Source: Sternotherus odoratus (taxonomy: Eukaryota; Chordata; Testudines; Kinosternidae). From it: a stretch of 64,000 nt of DNA. The translations under genes were made by a program, and so were the position numbers. Below are positions 48,250 to 58,648 of the stretch, in pieces (the stretch's first letter is position 1; every line of letters starts with the position of its first letter). Below the pieces are notes generated by a model that searched no databases, was not told the DNA's origin, and worked only from the letters and a program-made list of their open reading frames with translations. The DNA is taken from contig JAVMKO010000020.1 in assembly GCA_032164245.1 (NCBI GenBank), positions 9,513,206 to 9,577,205 of the forward strand, written 5' to 3'.

Positions 48250-48775
48250 CTTTTCTACACACAAATGTGCATTGGTTTAGTTAAGTGGGTGCAACCCCTT
48301 ACGTACATGGACACCTCTCTGCCAGTTTAAAAATGACTCGGGCATGTATACGCACAGAATTTGCATTAGTTAAACCGAAATCGGTTTAACTGAACTGGTG
48401 CCAATTTTATGGGTGGACTCTCTTATATCGGTTTAAAACTGATTATGGTGGTTTAGCTTGCATCGGTAAATTGACAAGCGCAAGCTAAACCGATATAAAC
48501 CAGGTCTAAACCAATATAAGAGAGTCTATATACAAAAGTTGCACCAGTTTAGTGAAACTGGTATAAAAGAAATCACACCATTAGATATATCCGTACAACT
48601 CTGTGCGTAAACCAGGACTTGTGTTCAGTGTAGCTTAAACCTTTTACTAACCAAGTTTGGCTTAAACTGAAATAATAATAATATCCATGCAGTATTTTCC
48701 ACCAATTTAACTAAGCTGATTTAAAAAACACACCGTAAGTTAAACCAACGCAACTCTGTACAGATAAGCCCTCAG
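48250..48775. mobile_element. Composite palindromic MITE in intron 1
   Basis: Outer ends (ctacacacaaatgtgcattg, and the complement of acgcaactctgtacagataa) are loosely inverted. Inside is a much stronger hairpin: arms near 48372-48460 and 48479-48570, including gactctcttatatcggttta paired with taaaccaatataagagagtc, around a centre at about 48470. This looks like one MITE inserted in another of the same family, all built from GGTTTAACT-like motifs. Confidence 0.75.
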
Positions 48776-50459
48776 AATTTGATATGTTTATTCATACTGG
48801 AGATAGGGGAAGTTTTATCCAGGGCAGAATTGCATGATTAGCCCCTAGAACGCACTTCTGCAGCTGGATTCCATGTGGCCTGATCCTTATATCCATTTAA
48901 AGCTCCAGCCAAGGATCCGGTTGCAGAATTGGGGCCTTCACTTAACATGTTCCGGTATCTATTGTAAGCATGTGACAAGTTTAAACAAATCTTGAAAACT
49001 GAAGTGAACTTTGTTGTGTATCAATAAAGCCTCAGTGAAGGGACATTATCAGTAACGTGAAACAGTTTCAACGATAAAGTGGGACATGCTGGGATAGTGC
49101 AGGATTATGCAAAGCACAAAACACACTCACAGACCACTCTGCAGCAACGATATGCAATTTGAGCAATAGCCCAATCATGACCACTGTCCATATCCGAAGT
49201 GATCACAACTCAAAATGTTGCTTAAAATAAAAATTAATGAAATCTCCTTCTGCTGCTCTCTCTTACTCTCTTGTCCCTGCGCATTTCCGGTCCCATAAAT
49301 CACGAATGTAGTTGGCAAACACAGGTTTACAGTTGAAAAATTACTGCCATTCCTAAAACATGATGCAGTTGATTGTAACTCAAATGCCTACGTGGTAATT
49401 CCACAGTACAGTATGAATACTGCTCTTCTACAAGGAGAATACGTCCAAGCCCTGGGCTCCTCTAGGAAGTAAGAACATTGCAAGTTTAATAGGTCACCGA
49501 TAACAAGTAATTATTTGTCATTTTATAAAGATTAATAAAAGGAACCAGCAGAGAAAGGAACAAAAGGACTTACTATGGACTTCCTTTGTCACAAATTAAT
49601 CATTTTAAATCAATCAGATGATGAACGCATTAGATTAAGAACTCCGGGGAGTCAATTGCAACTCCTTTCCATACAACTTCAAACAAACTAATCTCATTGC
49701 ATATTTGCATAATACAGATACATTCAGTAAAACACACTTTGCAAATGAGGCTCTCTTTGACGCTCTCTTCCCGGAGAGCCTGAGTCCAAAGAGAAGAGGT
49801 TATTCTGCCAAACCATTCGAAGAGACTGGTCACCACAGTCCAAGAAACAAATCTTTACGTCCTGAAATTTGCACAAATCAAAGGATGGCACTGGATCACA
49901 ACGGTTACTTTTTGGGGAACTCTTCGCAATGCTGTTCAAGTGTCCAGAGCCCCAGTGGACATACACTCAAACGTCATAATGTTAATTTCAAAAACACAGA
50001 TTATTTTCTGCCAGCCATAATGTTTCTATTCAATCTTAAAAAAAAAAAACAAACAAAAACGACCACACACAACTTTGATCCTTTCACTTAGCCACCAGCT
50101 GGAAAATGGCCCAGGCAAGTAGTGAATGAAAACTCTTACTGTCTATTAGGCTAAATGATATGAACTGGTGGTCTCAGCTCAGTTCCTCATCACAAACACC
50201 AGAATAATTAGCAGTAATAGGCACCCATTTTGCCAGTCTTACAAGGGATATTAAAGTATCCTCTCAATCAGAGGGGACTATTCCTCAAGGTTGGGATCCT
50301 CAGGGAGAGCATATCGGTGGGAGAAAAAGTTAAATGCCCTTTCTCCCACCCCTTCATCTTGTGCCGTCCACAAGCACGAAGGAAAATCTCTTAAAGCTTT
50401 TACTCTGAAAGGCCCAGATTTTGCAAACACTTGGGCACATGCTTATCTTTACCACCACA

Positions 50460-50800
50460 ACACACAGAGGTGCCAGCTTCTTCCTTTCCCCGGGGGGTGC
50501 TCAACCCCCTCTCAGCCCCACCACACTCCACCTCTTCCCCCAAGGCCCCACCCCTGCCCAGCCTCTTCCCACTCCTGCTCCAACCCTCTTCTTCCTGCCC
50601 AGTTCCGCCCTCTCCCACCCTAAGCATGCCCCATCCCTGCTCCTCCCCCTGCCCCCAGCTCCTCCTGCATACCACAGAACAGCTGATCGCGGCAGACGGG
50701 AGGTGCTGGCAGCGAGGGGGAGGAGTTGATCGGTGGGGCCACCGGCAGGTGGGAGGCACTGGGGGAGAAAGGGAGACTCCTGCCGGTGTCTATGATGACA
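50460..50800. repeat. C-rich interspersed repeat
   Basis: gggtgctcaaccccctctca, gccccaccacactccacctc and ccccaaggccccacccctgc. Low-complexity C-rich sequence, then gatcgcggcagacgggaggt. It is probably a degraded DNA element, and the fold-back PLE inserted beside its right end. The overlapping ORFs are composition artefacts. Confidence 0.6.
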
Positions 50801-50813
50801 CATCACATTAGTA

Positions 50814-50987
50814 GAGGTAACAAAGAGTCCTGTGGCACCTTAAAGACTAACTATAAAGTTTTGAAGCATAAGCTTTCGTGGGCTAATACCCACTTCGTCG
50901 GATGCAAGCAGTTAGTCTTTAAGGTGCCACAGGACTCTTTGTTACCTCTGCTATTCCAGACTAACACGGCTACCCCTCTGATTCTTG
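50814..50987. mobile_element. Fold-back PLE insertion with target-site duplication
   Basis: Perfect 40-bp inverted arms (50813-50852 and 50910-50949, from agaggtaacaaagagtcctg inwards) surround a 57-bp spacer that holds the PLE core in minus orientation (tgaagcataagctttcgtgg, gtcggatgca). The right arm continues into the PLE end ccagactaacacggctaccc. A 14-bp direct repeat, ACATCACATTAGTA, flanks the whole unit (50800-50813 and 50988-51001), so it entered as one piece. It lies in intron 1. Confidence 0.88.
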
Positions 50988-52849
50988 ACATCACATTAGT
51001 AACATTAAACATGCTCTGTCAGTGCAGGATTAGGGCCTAGCAGGAAATCACTGGACATGCGCCTCTGTAATCCAACAGCCAGCCAGATATGAAAGTGAGA
51101 ACTAGAACTACTTCATGCCAAGTATAAGCATCAAAGAACGGATGAATTAACCCTATTAAAAGAGCTAGTGAAATAGACAAAAAAACCAGAGCACTATGGA
51201 CTCCATGCCCAAATAAGAGGGAAATAAGAATGCCCCCCTTTATATACCTGTCTGGGCACAGAAATAAGTGCACTGCACATCTGCTTACTCCTCCTGTGTC
51301 AGATCAGGGAGTGGGCCCAACCTAGCCTCCCTTCCACCTATCACAGGCCAGTGAAGGTCAGTCCTCTGGGGAAATACAGCCCAGCAGCAAATGACTAACT
51401 CCTGAGACATGGAAGAATTGTGTCTGAGTCACGCTACCTCCCTGTTTCTGAAGTGCAGCTCTCCTACCACGCCTTGCTCGGGAGTGTGCCTAAACCCACC
51501 ATCTAGCCCCAGCTGTTTGGGTGAGGGTTATTTTGTGAACCTGGCCTCGTTATGCCAGTTACCGTACATCCTGCAGCACTCAGTGCAACCTTGGGAATCC
51601 ACAGACCCATTCTCCCGCACCCCCCAGGACACATCCCGACATAGGAGAGAGCCTGAGTCATCGTCGGAAAGAAACAAAGTTCAGGGTGCGCAACAGTGAC
51701 ACGCCCTAAAAGTTACCAAGGGAGAAGCGAGATAAAGACGGTGCTGCGTTTAATAACAGCGTGAAGCCATAAAACCACCCGGCGGCTCTGATCGTGCAGT
51801 GGGCCAGCCCCGGCGCTTACGCGGATCCCTTTCAAAGTCAACGGGGACTTTTTCATGAGCGCCCTTGCCCAAGCCTGTGCAAATCAGTGCAGGATCGGGG
51901 CCTGGATCGCTTTTAACCAGTGGGTGCAACTATGCTCAACAGCAGCCGTGCTCAGCACTCTTCAAACATCCATTTTTTTTACATCTTCCCCCCACGTCAC
52001 CCAGTTTCCCAGGGGAAAAGCAGCCTCGTCTTGCTCAAACAAACTCTGAAGGGTGGTTTGTGTCATTAGTGGTTTCCTGCCTGCCGTTCTTTTGTTCTCT
52101 AAAGGGTATTTTCTACAGCGGCTCTAAAGTTGTGGCTTTCAATTTATCACGATCTCCAAAAAAAAAGGGGGGGGGAGGGGAGAAGGGGTCACAAACCACC
52201 GCAGCAGGTGCTAGGCTTGTCCAAAGAGGTAGTAAATCAGCATTTCACGATTATTTTTAAATGCCAGCAAACAGGCAGGGCAGATGGTAGCAGATTCTCC
52301 TTCAGCTTTTGCAGCTGATCTCTTCACTCCCACTTCCCCAGTATCCACTTCCCTATACCACACTCCAAAGCTTCCTCTCCCCAGAACACTGCACAGTCAT
52401 GCTCTGTCCTCAGTACCCCATTCCCTTCCCTATAACCCATGGGGGCGGGGAAGCTGGAGTCTGTAACACAGTCACGGCTGCTGTGTCTCCTGTCCTTCCC
52501 CATCCTGATAGCCGTGGGAGTCAGCCCTAGAGGCAGACTCAAGTCAACAATTACCCCCCAAACACTGCTCTGTCCTAGGCAGCACACACACTGAGGTTAT
52601 TGCAAAAACCAGAGCAGTAGGGAACCGAACTAGATCCGGATCACCCCTTCCAACTCCAGGGACTTGATATTAAACAACAGTCCCAGAGGATATCAGCAGC
52701 TGAAACCTCCAGGCAAAGACAAAGGGGGATAGGAATCAAAGAGTACTCAGGAGGGAATCCAGATGCAGTCAGAAGAATTCAAAGGAGGAATTTAGAGGGA
52801 GTGGATGGGGTGAAATCAAAAGGCCCCGAAAAGGGTGAGAGAAGGAATT

Positions 52850-54078
52850 TGGGCTGGGGGTTGCAGTGGGATGGTCAGGTGTTGTTAGGGGATTGCAATG
52901 GAGCAGAGGGACTGCAGTGGGGCACAGGGGGAATGTTTGGGGGGCTACCTGTGAGGCAGTGTTTGGGTGGGGGCTGCCATAGGACAGAGGAAGAGCATTT
53001 GGGTGGAGGGGTGCTGTGGGACAAAGGGGGAGTGTTTGGCTGCAGGGGGTGCAGAGGGGGAGTGTTTGGGTGGGGGATGCAGGGGATGCAATGGGGCAGT
53101 GTTTGTGGGGGTGCAAAGCGGTGGGGCTATAGGAGCAGAGTTTGGAGGGGTGCAGAGGGGCAGTGTTTGGGGGGGCATGTTTGGGCTGGGATGCAGTGGG
53201 ACAGTGTTGGGGTGCAGTGGGGCACACAGGGGATGCAGTGGGGCAGTGTTGGGGGGGCGGGGGGCAGAGGGGGAATGTTTGCATTGGAGAGGGTGCAGGG
53301 GATGCAGTGGGGCAGTGTTTAGGGGTGCAGTGGGGCAGAGGGGGAATGTTTGCGTTGAAGAGGGTTCAGGGGATGCAGTGGGGCAGTGTTGGGGGTGCAG
53401 TGAGGCATGGGGATGCAGTGGGGCAGTGTTTGGGGGTGGAGTAGGGCAGAGGGGGAATGTTTGCGTTGGAGAGGGTGCAGGGGATGCAGTGGGGCAGTGT
53501 TTGGGGGTGCAGTGGGGCAGAGGGGGAATGTTTGCATTGGAGAGGGTGCAGGGGATGCAGTGGGGCAGTGTTTGGGGGGGCAGTGGGGCAGAGGGGGAAT
53601 GTTTGCATTGGAGAGGGTGCAGGGGGTGCAGTGGGGCAGTGTTTGGGGGTGCAGTGGGGCAGAGGGGGAATGTTTGCATTGGAGAGGGTGCAGGGGGTGC
53701 AGTGGGGCAGTGTTTGGGGGTGCAGTGGGGCAGAGGGGGAATATTTGGGTTGGGGGTGCAGGGGATGCCATGGGGCACCGTTGGGGGTTGCAGTGGGGGC
53801 GGGGGGTGCACAGGGGGGCTGAGGGGGAATATTTGGGTTGGGGGGTGCAGGGGATGCAGTGGGGCAGTGTTGGGGGGTGCAGAGGGGGAATGTTGGGGGC
53901 TGCAGAGGGGGAATGTTTGCGTTGGAGAGGGTGCAGGGGATGCAGTGGGGCTGAGGGGGAATGTTTGGGTTGGAGAGGGTGCAGGGGAGCAGAGGGGGAA
54001 TGTTTGGGTTGGGGGTGCAGGAGATGCCGTGGGGCACCGTTGGGGGTTGCAGTGGGGGCGGGGGGCGCACAGGGGGTC
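52850..54078 (+). repeat. G-rich 71-bp minisatellite in intron 1, next to exon 1
   Basis: Tandem units built from ATGCAGTGGGGCAGTGTT, GGGCAGAGGGGGAATGTTT and GGAGAGGGTGCAGGG. The landmark gggaatgttt (or gggaatattt) recurs at 53271, 53342, 53453, 53524, 53595, 53666 and 53737. The spacing is exactly 71 bp except one of 111 bp, so the centre is a clean array; the flanks (52850-53200 and 53760-54078) are more degenerate. The array ends within tens of bases of the exon 1 donor. The long ORFs on both strands here (up to about 450 codons) are by-products of the stop-poor repeat; 71 is not a multiple of 3 and the peptides resemble nothing known. Confidence 0.92.
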
Positions 54079-54105
54079 TCTCCGCGGGCGGCTCCGCGCA
54101 CTCAC

Positions 54106-54148
54106 CGACCCCGTACTTCTCCCGCTTGGTGGGGATCCAGCGGCCCAT
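54106..54148 (-). CDS. DOCK5: DOCK5 exon 1 (start codon, residues 1-14)
   Basis: Coding part of the first exon: MGRWIPTKREKYGV plus one base (phase 1), with donor GTGAGTG. The ATG has A at -3 and G at +4, a strong Kozak context. The start is chosen because the family begins M-x-R-W-I/V-P-T-K-R. The same frame stays open upstream for about 145 codons, but that stretch is GC-rich, resembles no DOCK protein and is probably 5' UTR. The donor lies a few tens of bases from the end of a G-rich minisatellite in intron 1. Confidence 0.95.
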
Positions 54149-54600
54149 GCTGGCGGCGGCGGCCGGGCGCTCCCCGGGTAGCTGCTCAGCGCTCCTCGCC
54201 CCCCGGCCCCCGGCGCGGCTGTCTCGGGCTGGGCGCCCCGGGCTGCTCCGCCATGTTCGGGGCTCCGCTCCCGCCGCGAACTTCCCGGCAGCCGGTTCAA
54301 CTCCCCGCCTCCCCCCGGCGCCTCTCCCCGCCCCGGGAGCGATCACCTGCTCCGCGCCCGCCCCTGCGCCCGGAGCGCCGGCCCTCGGGTCCCCCTGGTG
54401 CCGCGCGGGGTGGGACCCAGCACCCCAGCCCGGGCTCGAATCTAGCCCCCCCAGGCTCGGAGCTACCCCTCTCCCCCTCTCCCCTCCGGGCACCTCCTCA
54501 GCCCTCCGCCCCCTCCAGACTCGGGCAACTTTCCAGCCAGGCACAGATTTGTTTCGGACAAGCTCTGTTAACCCTGTGACCACCGCAGCCTGGATCTAGT
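54149..54600 (-). promoter_or_regulatory. DOCK5: DOCK5 5' UTR and GC-rich promoter region
   Basis: The sequence immediately upstream of the DOCK5 ATG is strongly GC- and CpG-rich until about 54500, then drops to ordinary composition. No TATA box is evident, as expected for a CpG-island promoter. On the minus strand AACATGGCGGAG (54248-54257 core) matches a YY1 site, which in such promoters often lies just downstream of the transcription start. The exact start cannot be placed from sequence. Confidence 0.65.
54186..54254 (-). promoter_or_regulatory. Upstream ORF in the DOCK5 5' leader
   Basis: A 22-codon ORF (M-A-E-Q-P-G-A-P ... E-E-R-stop) starts at an ATG with A at -3 and G at +4, as strong as the main start. 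It ends 37 nt before the DOCK5 ATG. The ATG coincides with the YY1-like ATGGCGG motif. If transcription begins upstream of 54254 this uORF would be met first by scanning ribosomes; if transcription starts at the YY1 site it may be outside the mRNA. Confidence 0.45.
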
Positions 54601-55881
54601 CCAGCTGCTGCTGAAGCGTTTCCCCTCCTTCTTCGTTTGCAAACTGGTGAGCTGCAGCCCAAGCCCCAGACCGGAGAAAACGCTTTTGGAAAAAGCAGAG
54701 GCCAGTGGGGAAAAGCGCCCCTGACCCCTCCCTCCTTTAACCCCCCTCCCACGAACAAAAATCCGCGGGGGGAGGGAATATTCCAAGCCTAAGCAGCGTT
54801 ATTTCGTTTGTATTGGGTTTAAATTAAATGAAAAGTCCCTTCAGTTTAACAGACATAAATAAAGCATTGCAAGGCAACTCTTACCAGCACTGGAAAAACA
54901 TTGGCAAGAGCACATTGCTGCAGGAACAATAGAACTAGATCTATAGACTCCTTTTGACGTGAAGGGCAAAACTCCTATTGACTTCAACTAGGACCAGCTT
55001 GGGACCTCCTGCGAAGACCATTTAAAATGCTGGACCCATAAGTTATTTTCACCTCGCCTGTAGGCCCTGCTCCTTCTCCTCCAATCTGTGCCCCAAGCGG
55101 GCTTATCTGCAGCTGCTGGAAAAGGTACAGCATTTATTTGCAGTGTGGAAAATCATAGAGGAAGGAGGCGCAGGGTTTCAAACAGACCCAAGAAACTCAT
55201 TCTCTTAAATAGCATACATGTGAACCATGGAGGGCTAGGGCACAACCACGCACATGGACAGGGGCTAGTGCAGATGTACGTTTATGGTGTATTTACGCTT
55301 GGAGCCGGGGCTGTGATCCCGGCTCAAGGAAACATGCTGGCACTAACTCGCATCCAGCTAGCACTGGATAGGCTAGGCCCTGGGCCTATATATCCATGCA
55401 CATATGTGCCAAAGTCTTGCATTGGTATATAGGCCCCGTGGCTAGCCCCTCCCACCCCTACTCAGGCTATGCCTTGCATAGTGGGATCCTGACCTTGAAT
55501 GGGACCTGAAAATCCTACAGTAATAAATAACGTCTTGCCTCCTCCCAAGACATGCCTTATTCATTTGCTTGACAGAAGCTCAGCTTCAGGCATAAAGAAC
55601 CATTTTGACTATTACAGTCCTTGCTAACACTGTCTGCCGTCCTGTATCTTTAAATAAACCTTGTCCACCGTGTCAAAAATATGTAGCTCAAGGGTTTCTT
55701 ACATGCACAGTAAGTTAGTCATTGTGTGGTGGAGATGGGTTGCAAGGTTACACCCAGTTTCTTTTAGAAAATGCAAGCCCTTTGCAAACAAGATGCCTTG
55801 CATTTGTTTCCAAAAGCTGCTCACGATATTTCTGTGATGGCCAGGCCTTTATTCCAACTAACACATTTAAAGCAATGAATG

Positions 55882-55985
55882 GCAGAGGCAGTGTGGCTTG
55901 ATGCTTAGAGTGGGAACTGGTTGTGGTAACTTCTACCAGTGGCTCAGAGATGGAGAGACTGGCGTAAGAGACCAGGGTTTACATT
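55882..55985 (+). mobile_element. SINE fragment
   Basis: aggcagtgtggcttgatgct, then gagaccagggtttacattac. Only the head is kept. Upstream flank. Confidence 0.6.
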
Positions 55986-56476
55986 ACAGGGGGAAAAAAA
56001 AGATATGTAACTAGTTCTGACTTGCATAATTTATTCTTTCTGTAAACACCAATTCAACTATGTATGAGGTGCTTAACATGTGGCATATGTAAGACAACAA
56101 TATCCTTGTCCCTAAAAGCATATAGTTCCTAGGCCTAAAAGATTCATAGGACCAGATCTTCATAGATCTGAGGGTTCCCCAACACCTGACAGGGGATGCA
56201 CAGAACCTTGCAAGATCATGTCCATTACCATGGGATGAGAGCATCCTAGGACATTATGAGAATGGCTGGAGATCAAGCGTGTAGAACACCTTTCCTTCTC
56301 CTACCGTACACAACTTATCTGAGCAACTAGAAGAGTTTTGCAAATCCTTGAACGCCATAAGATTCACTCATCCCACCTTAGGACGTTTCATTTTGTAAAA
56401 TGTTTTGAGATCCTTTGCCAATGCAGTCAGATGGTCAACTGTGCTAGGTTTGGGCTTGCAGCAGCTGGCCAGAGTG

Positions 56477-56588
56477 TTGGGTGACCAGACAGCAAAAAAT
56501 CAGGGCAGGGGGCAAAAGGCACCTGTAGAAGACAAAGCACCAAATATCAGGACTGTCTCTATACATTTGGGATATCTGGTCACCCTAC
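56477..56588. mobile_element. MITE with TAGGGTGACC ends, second copy
   Basis: It begins gttgggtgaccagacagca and ends ggtcaccctac, an inverted repeat. The interior has a shorter, diverged version of the 26.5-kb copy (caaatatcaggactgtctct). Flank upstream of DOCK5. Confidence 0.75.
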
Positions 56589-57799
56589 AAGAGTGGGATA
56601 AAGGGTAATAATAATAATAATGGTAACTCCAGATCTTTCTGCTCTGCTCTTGGTATCCAAAATGTCCCATGATGTAGAGAGCAGCCTTCCCCAGACCCTG
56701 ACATTCCCCCTTCTGAGAAAGAGCAATTGTCAATTGGTCCTGGAGACCAGCCTTACTCTTGCTTTCCTGTGCTGGACCAAGAATCTAGCCAAAGAGTGTT
56801 TGCATTAGTAGACAACCTTTATGAGTGCTTCAGGCTAACCATTCTTCTCGCTGATGCAGTGTGTTACATTTGAGCAAACATTCAACTCCGTTTCAGTGCC
56901 TCTCCATAGGATATCCTTAGATAGTGGATAACGTCTGTTTCTTTCTGAGTAAGGCGGCCCTGTTTCTTATCACATGGACTACACTTTTATCTTTGAAGTG
57001 CCTTTCTGTACTGGGAGAGAACAGAAGAGGGAGAGAGAAATATCTTGGGGACAACAGGGGCTCCATTTTGAAAAGTACCCAGTTCCCACAGTTGGGCCCA
57101 GCTTATCAAAAAAAGGCACCAAACCCACGTGTCCAGATTTTCAATATAGCTCAGCATGCTGGCTAGATGCCCGGAGTGCCTAAGTGGGAGCGGATTTTTT
57201 TAAAATGACCCTCAAAATGTAGTATATTCAACCCTCTTCTCCTACCTACTGTCATGGGTGTCAGGTAACTTTGGCTATGTGCTGGTGTCATAAACATTGG
57301 ACTGATGACAACTTTTTTCAAGGCGTTTAAGATGCTGCCCCTATTTTCCAATGGGGGCTAGGAATTTTTTTGGCAGCAGGTGGAAAACCAAAAGTAAAAA
57401 CACAACTAAGGAATAACCAGTAACTCGTGTTGATGTTTTTATTACTGAACTATGAAAAGTTGGTGAATTTTTCATTAAATGTGAGGATTCATCAGCATCA
57501 GAGCTGTACATAGGTATATCTGAGACCGTTCTCTATCTCCTTCCTTTCACTGTGGTTTGTTGTGGTTTTTTTTTTTTTTGCTTAGAAGAGTGACTATTCA
57601 AGTAACACCCCCTTCATGCATTTGATCCCTGTGGGTCTTTAGTCATACTTGCTCAATTTAAGAAAAGTTTCTCTCTGCTCACCAAGATAGCTATGGAAGA
57701 GTGAGTGGGAGTCTATTCTCTCAACAGAACTGTAGGCTAAATCCTGATTGACGTCACACCAGAGATAAATTTGGTCTACCTACACTAATTTAGCAATGC

Positions 57800-58070
57800 A
57801 GAAGGATGGTCTGGTGACTGAGACACCGGATAGGAACTAAGGAGATTTACATTCAGCTCCTGCCTCCCAGTGTGACCTTGGCCCAAGGCACTTTAGAGTT
57901 TGATTTTAAGAAGTGTTGATCCTTTGCAACTCCCCTTAATCTCAGCTAGCCCCTAATCTCTCTGCCTCAGTTCCCCACCTGTAAAACTAGGGATTAATAG
58001 TCTCTCTCTCTGTTTCACAGGGGTGTTGTGACGTATATTCATTAATCGCTCTGAGCTTCTCAGGCCCACA
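57800..58070 (+). mobile_element. tRNA-derived SINE
   Basis: gatggtctggtgactgagac, aaggagatttacattcagct, gcctcagttccccacctgta and cacaggggtgttgtgacg. Upstream flank. Confidence 0.78.
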
Positions 58071-58245
58071 TCCTCAAAGGGATTTAAGTTCATAACTTCC
58101 ATTGATTTCAATCAAAGATAGGCCCAGATATCAAAGATATAGAAGCTCCTTAGTTACTATTGTGATGTGACCATATAAGTATCTAGATAATAGAATTTAC
58201 ATCACCTCTGAATATGGTCCAATGGTCCCCAAGAAAGACACTTAC

Positions 58246-58424
58246 CTAGCTTAATACAAAGCACCCTTTCTAGACAGATTTTCAAAGTTTCCGTGCAACT
58301 TTAATTTTTCTTGTTTTCTTGTTTTTCCTTTTTGCTGATGGGGAATTTCATAATCCTCGTCTTCCAGGAACAAGATGATCTTCTCTGCAGGAGCAAAACT
58401 GTTCTCTTCCTCTGGATCACGGAG
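58246..58424 (-). other. Unassigned exon-like ORF upstream of DOCK5
   Basis: A 179-bp minus-strand stretch with good splice borders: CGCCTTTCAG before it and GTAAGTG after it. It encodes LRDPEEENSFAPAEK, then IILFLEDEDYEIPHQQ and a basic KGKTRKQEKLKLHG segment, with a TAA six bases before the donor. Acidic-then-basic composition and ordinary codon use make it look more like an exon than repeat. I do not recognise the protein, and no partner exon could be found. It could be the last coding exon of an upstream gene with a spliced 3' UTR, a non-coding RNA exon, or chance. Confidence 0.35.
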
Positions 58425-58648
58425 CTGAAAGGCGGATAGTAAATGTTTTGGGCAGTATGACAGATCTCTGTTACCTGGATGTTCGATTGTAGGGCTAGAA
58501 CTCATTGCCTGCAAGATAACCCAGCTGCAAAGGAGACAGGGAGAAGTGGGTTCTACTCCCAGCTCAGTCATTGACTTGCTTTTTTAAACCATAGACAGGT
58601 CACATCCCCTCGTGGGCCTGGGGCAAGTGAATCCTACTTGTATAGAGC

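Larger units (their letters stand above)
36545..54105. other. Intron 1: unannotated parts
   Basis: A first intron of this size is usual for DOCK genes and often holds enhancers, but none can be recognised from sequence alone. Between the listed repeats, 38280-40750, 40960-42310, 43460-47650, 47800-48245, 48780-50455 and 51005-52845 show no exon with coding similarity. A (GGGA)n stretch lies near 47866-47887 and poly-G near 41601-41613. Short ORFs here (for example 40261-40680 and 43140-43583) have no recognisable content. Confidence 0.6.
730..54148 (-). other. DOCK5: DOCK5 gene, 5' part (exons 1-22)
   Basis: DOCK5 is a DOCK-A family protein (relatives DOCK1 and DOCK2) that works with ELMO adaptors at the plasma membrane to load GTP onto Rac. 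Twenty-two minus-strand exons join in phase to about 777 codons that follow the known DOCK5 protein closely. Diagnostic stretches are MGRWIPTKREKYGV at the start, VHILEMYEG in the SH3 domain, [34 protein letters not shown] and FRHRSSQE in the DHR-1 region, and VDLLGLLNWRSNSQ after it. The choice of DOCK5 over DOCK1 or DOCK2 rests on sequence recalled from the family: ELPLVQELTSTLREWAVIW and METYIRQRQLIMSPL are DOCK5-like. Intron sizes run from 166 bp (intron 6) to 17.6 kb (intron 1). The DHR-2 exchange domain and the C-terminal proline-rich tail are outside the window. No frameshift or stop was seen in any exon. Confidence 0.96.
54600..58245. other. DOCK5 upstream flank, proximal
   Basis: Ordinary composition after the CpG-rich promoter. 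It has one MITE (56.5 kb), SINE sequence (55.9 and 57.8 kb), a short (AAT)n at about 56607-56620 and a T run at about 57566-57580. No coding exon was recognised. Confidence 0.55.

Noticed and set aside
50400..50811. Proline-rich overlapping ORFs
   Set aside because: They come from a C-rich repeat and are open in several frames.
52945..54300. Long ORFs (up to about 450 codons) on both strands rich in Cys-Pro-Thr-Ala or Gly-Cys-Gly
   Set aside because: They are the translation of the 71-bp minisatellite, appear in several frames on both strands and run across exon 1 in the wrong frame or into intron sequence.
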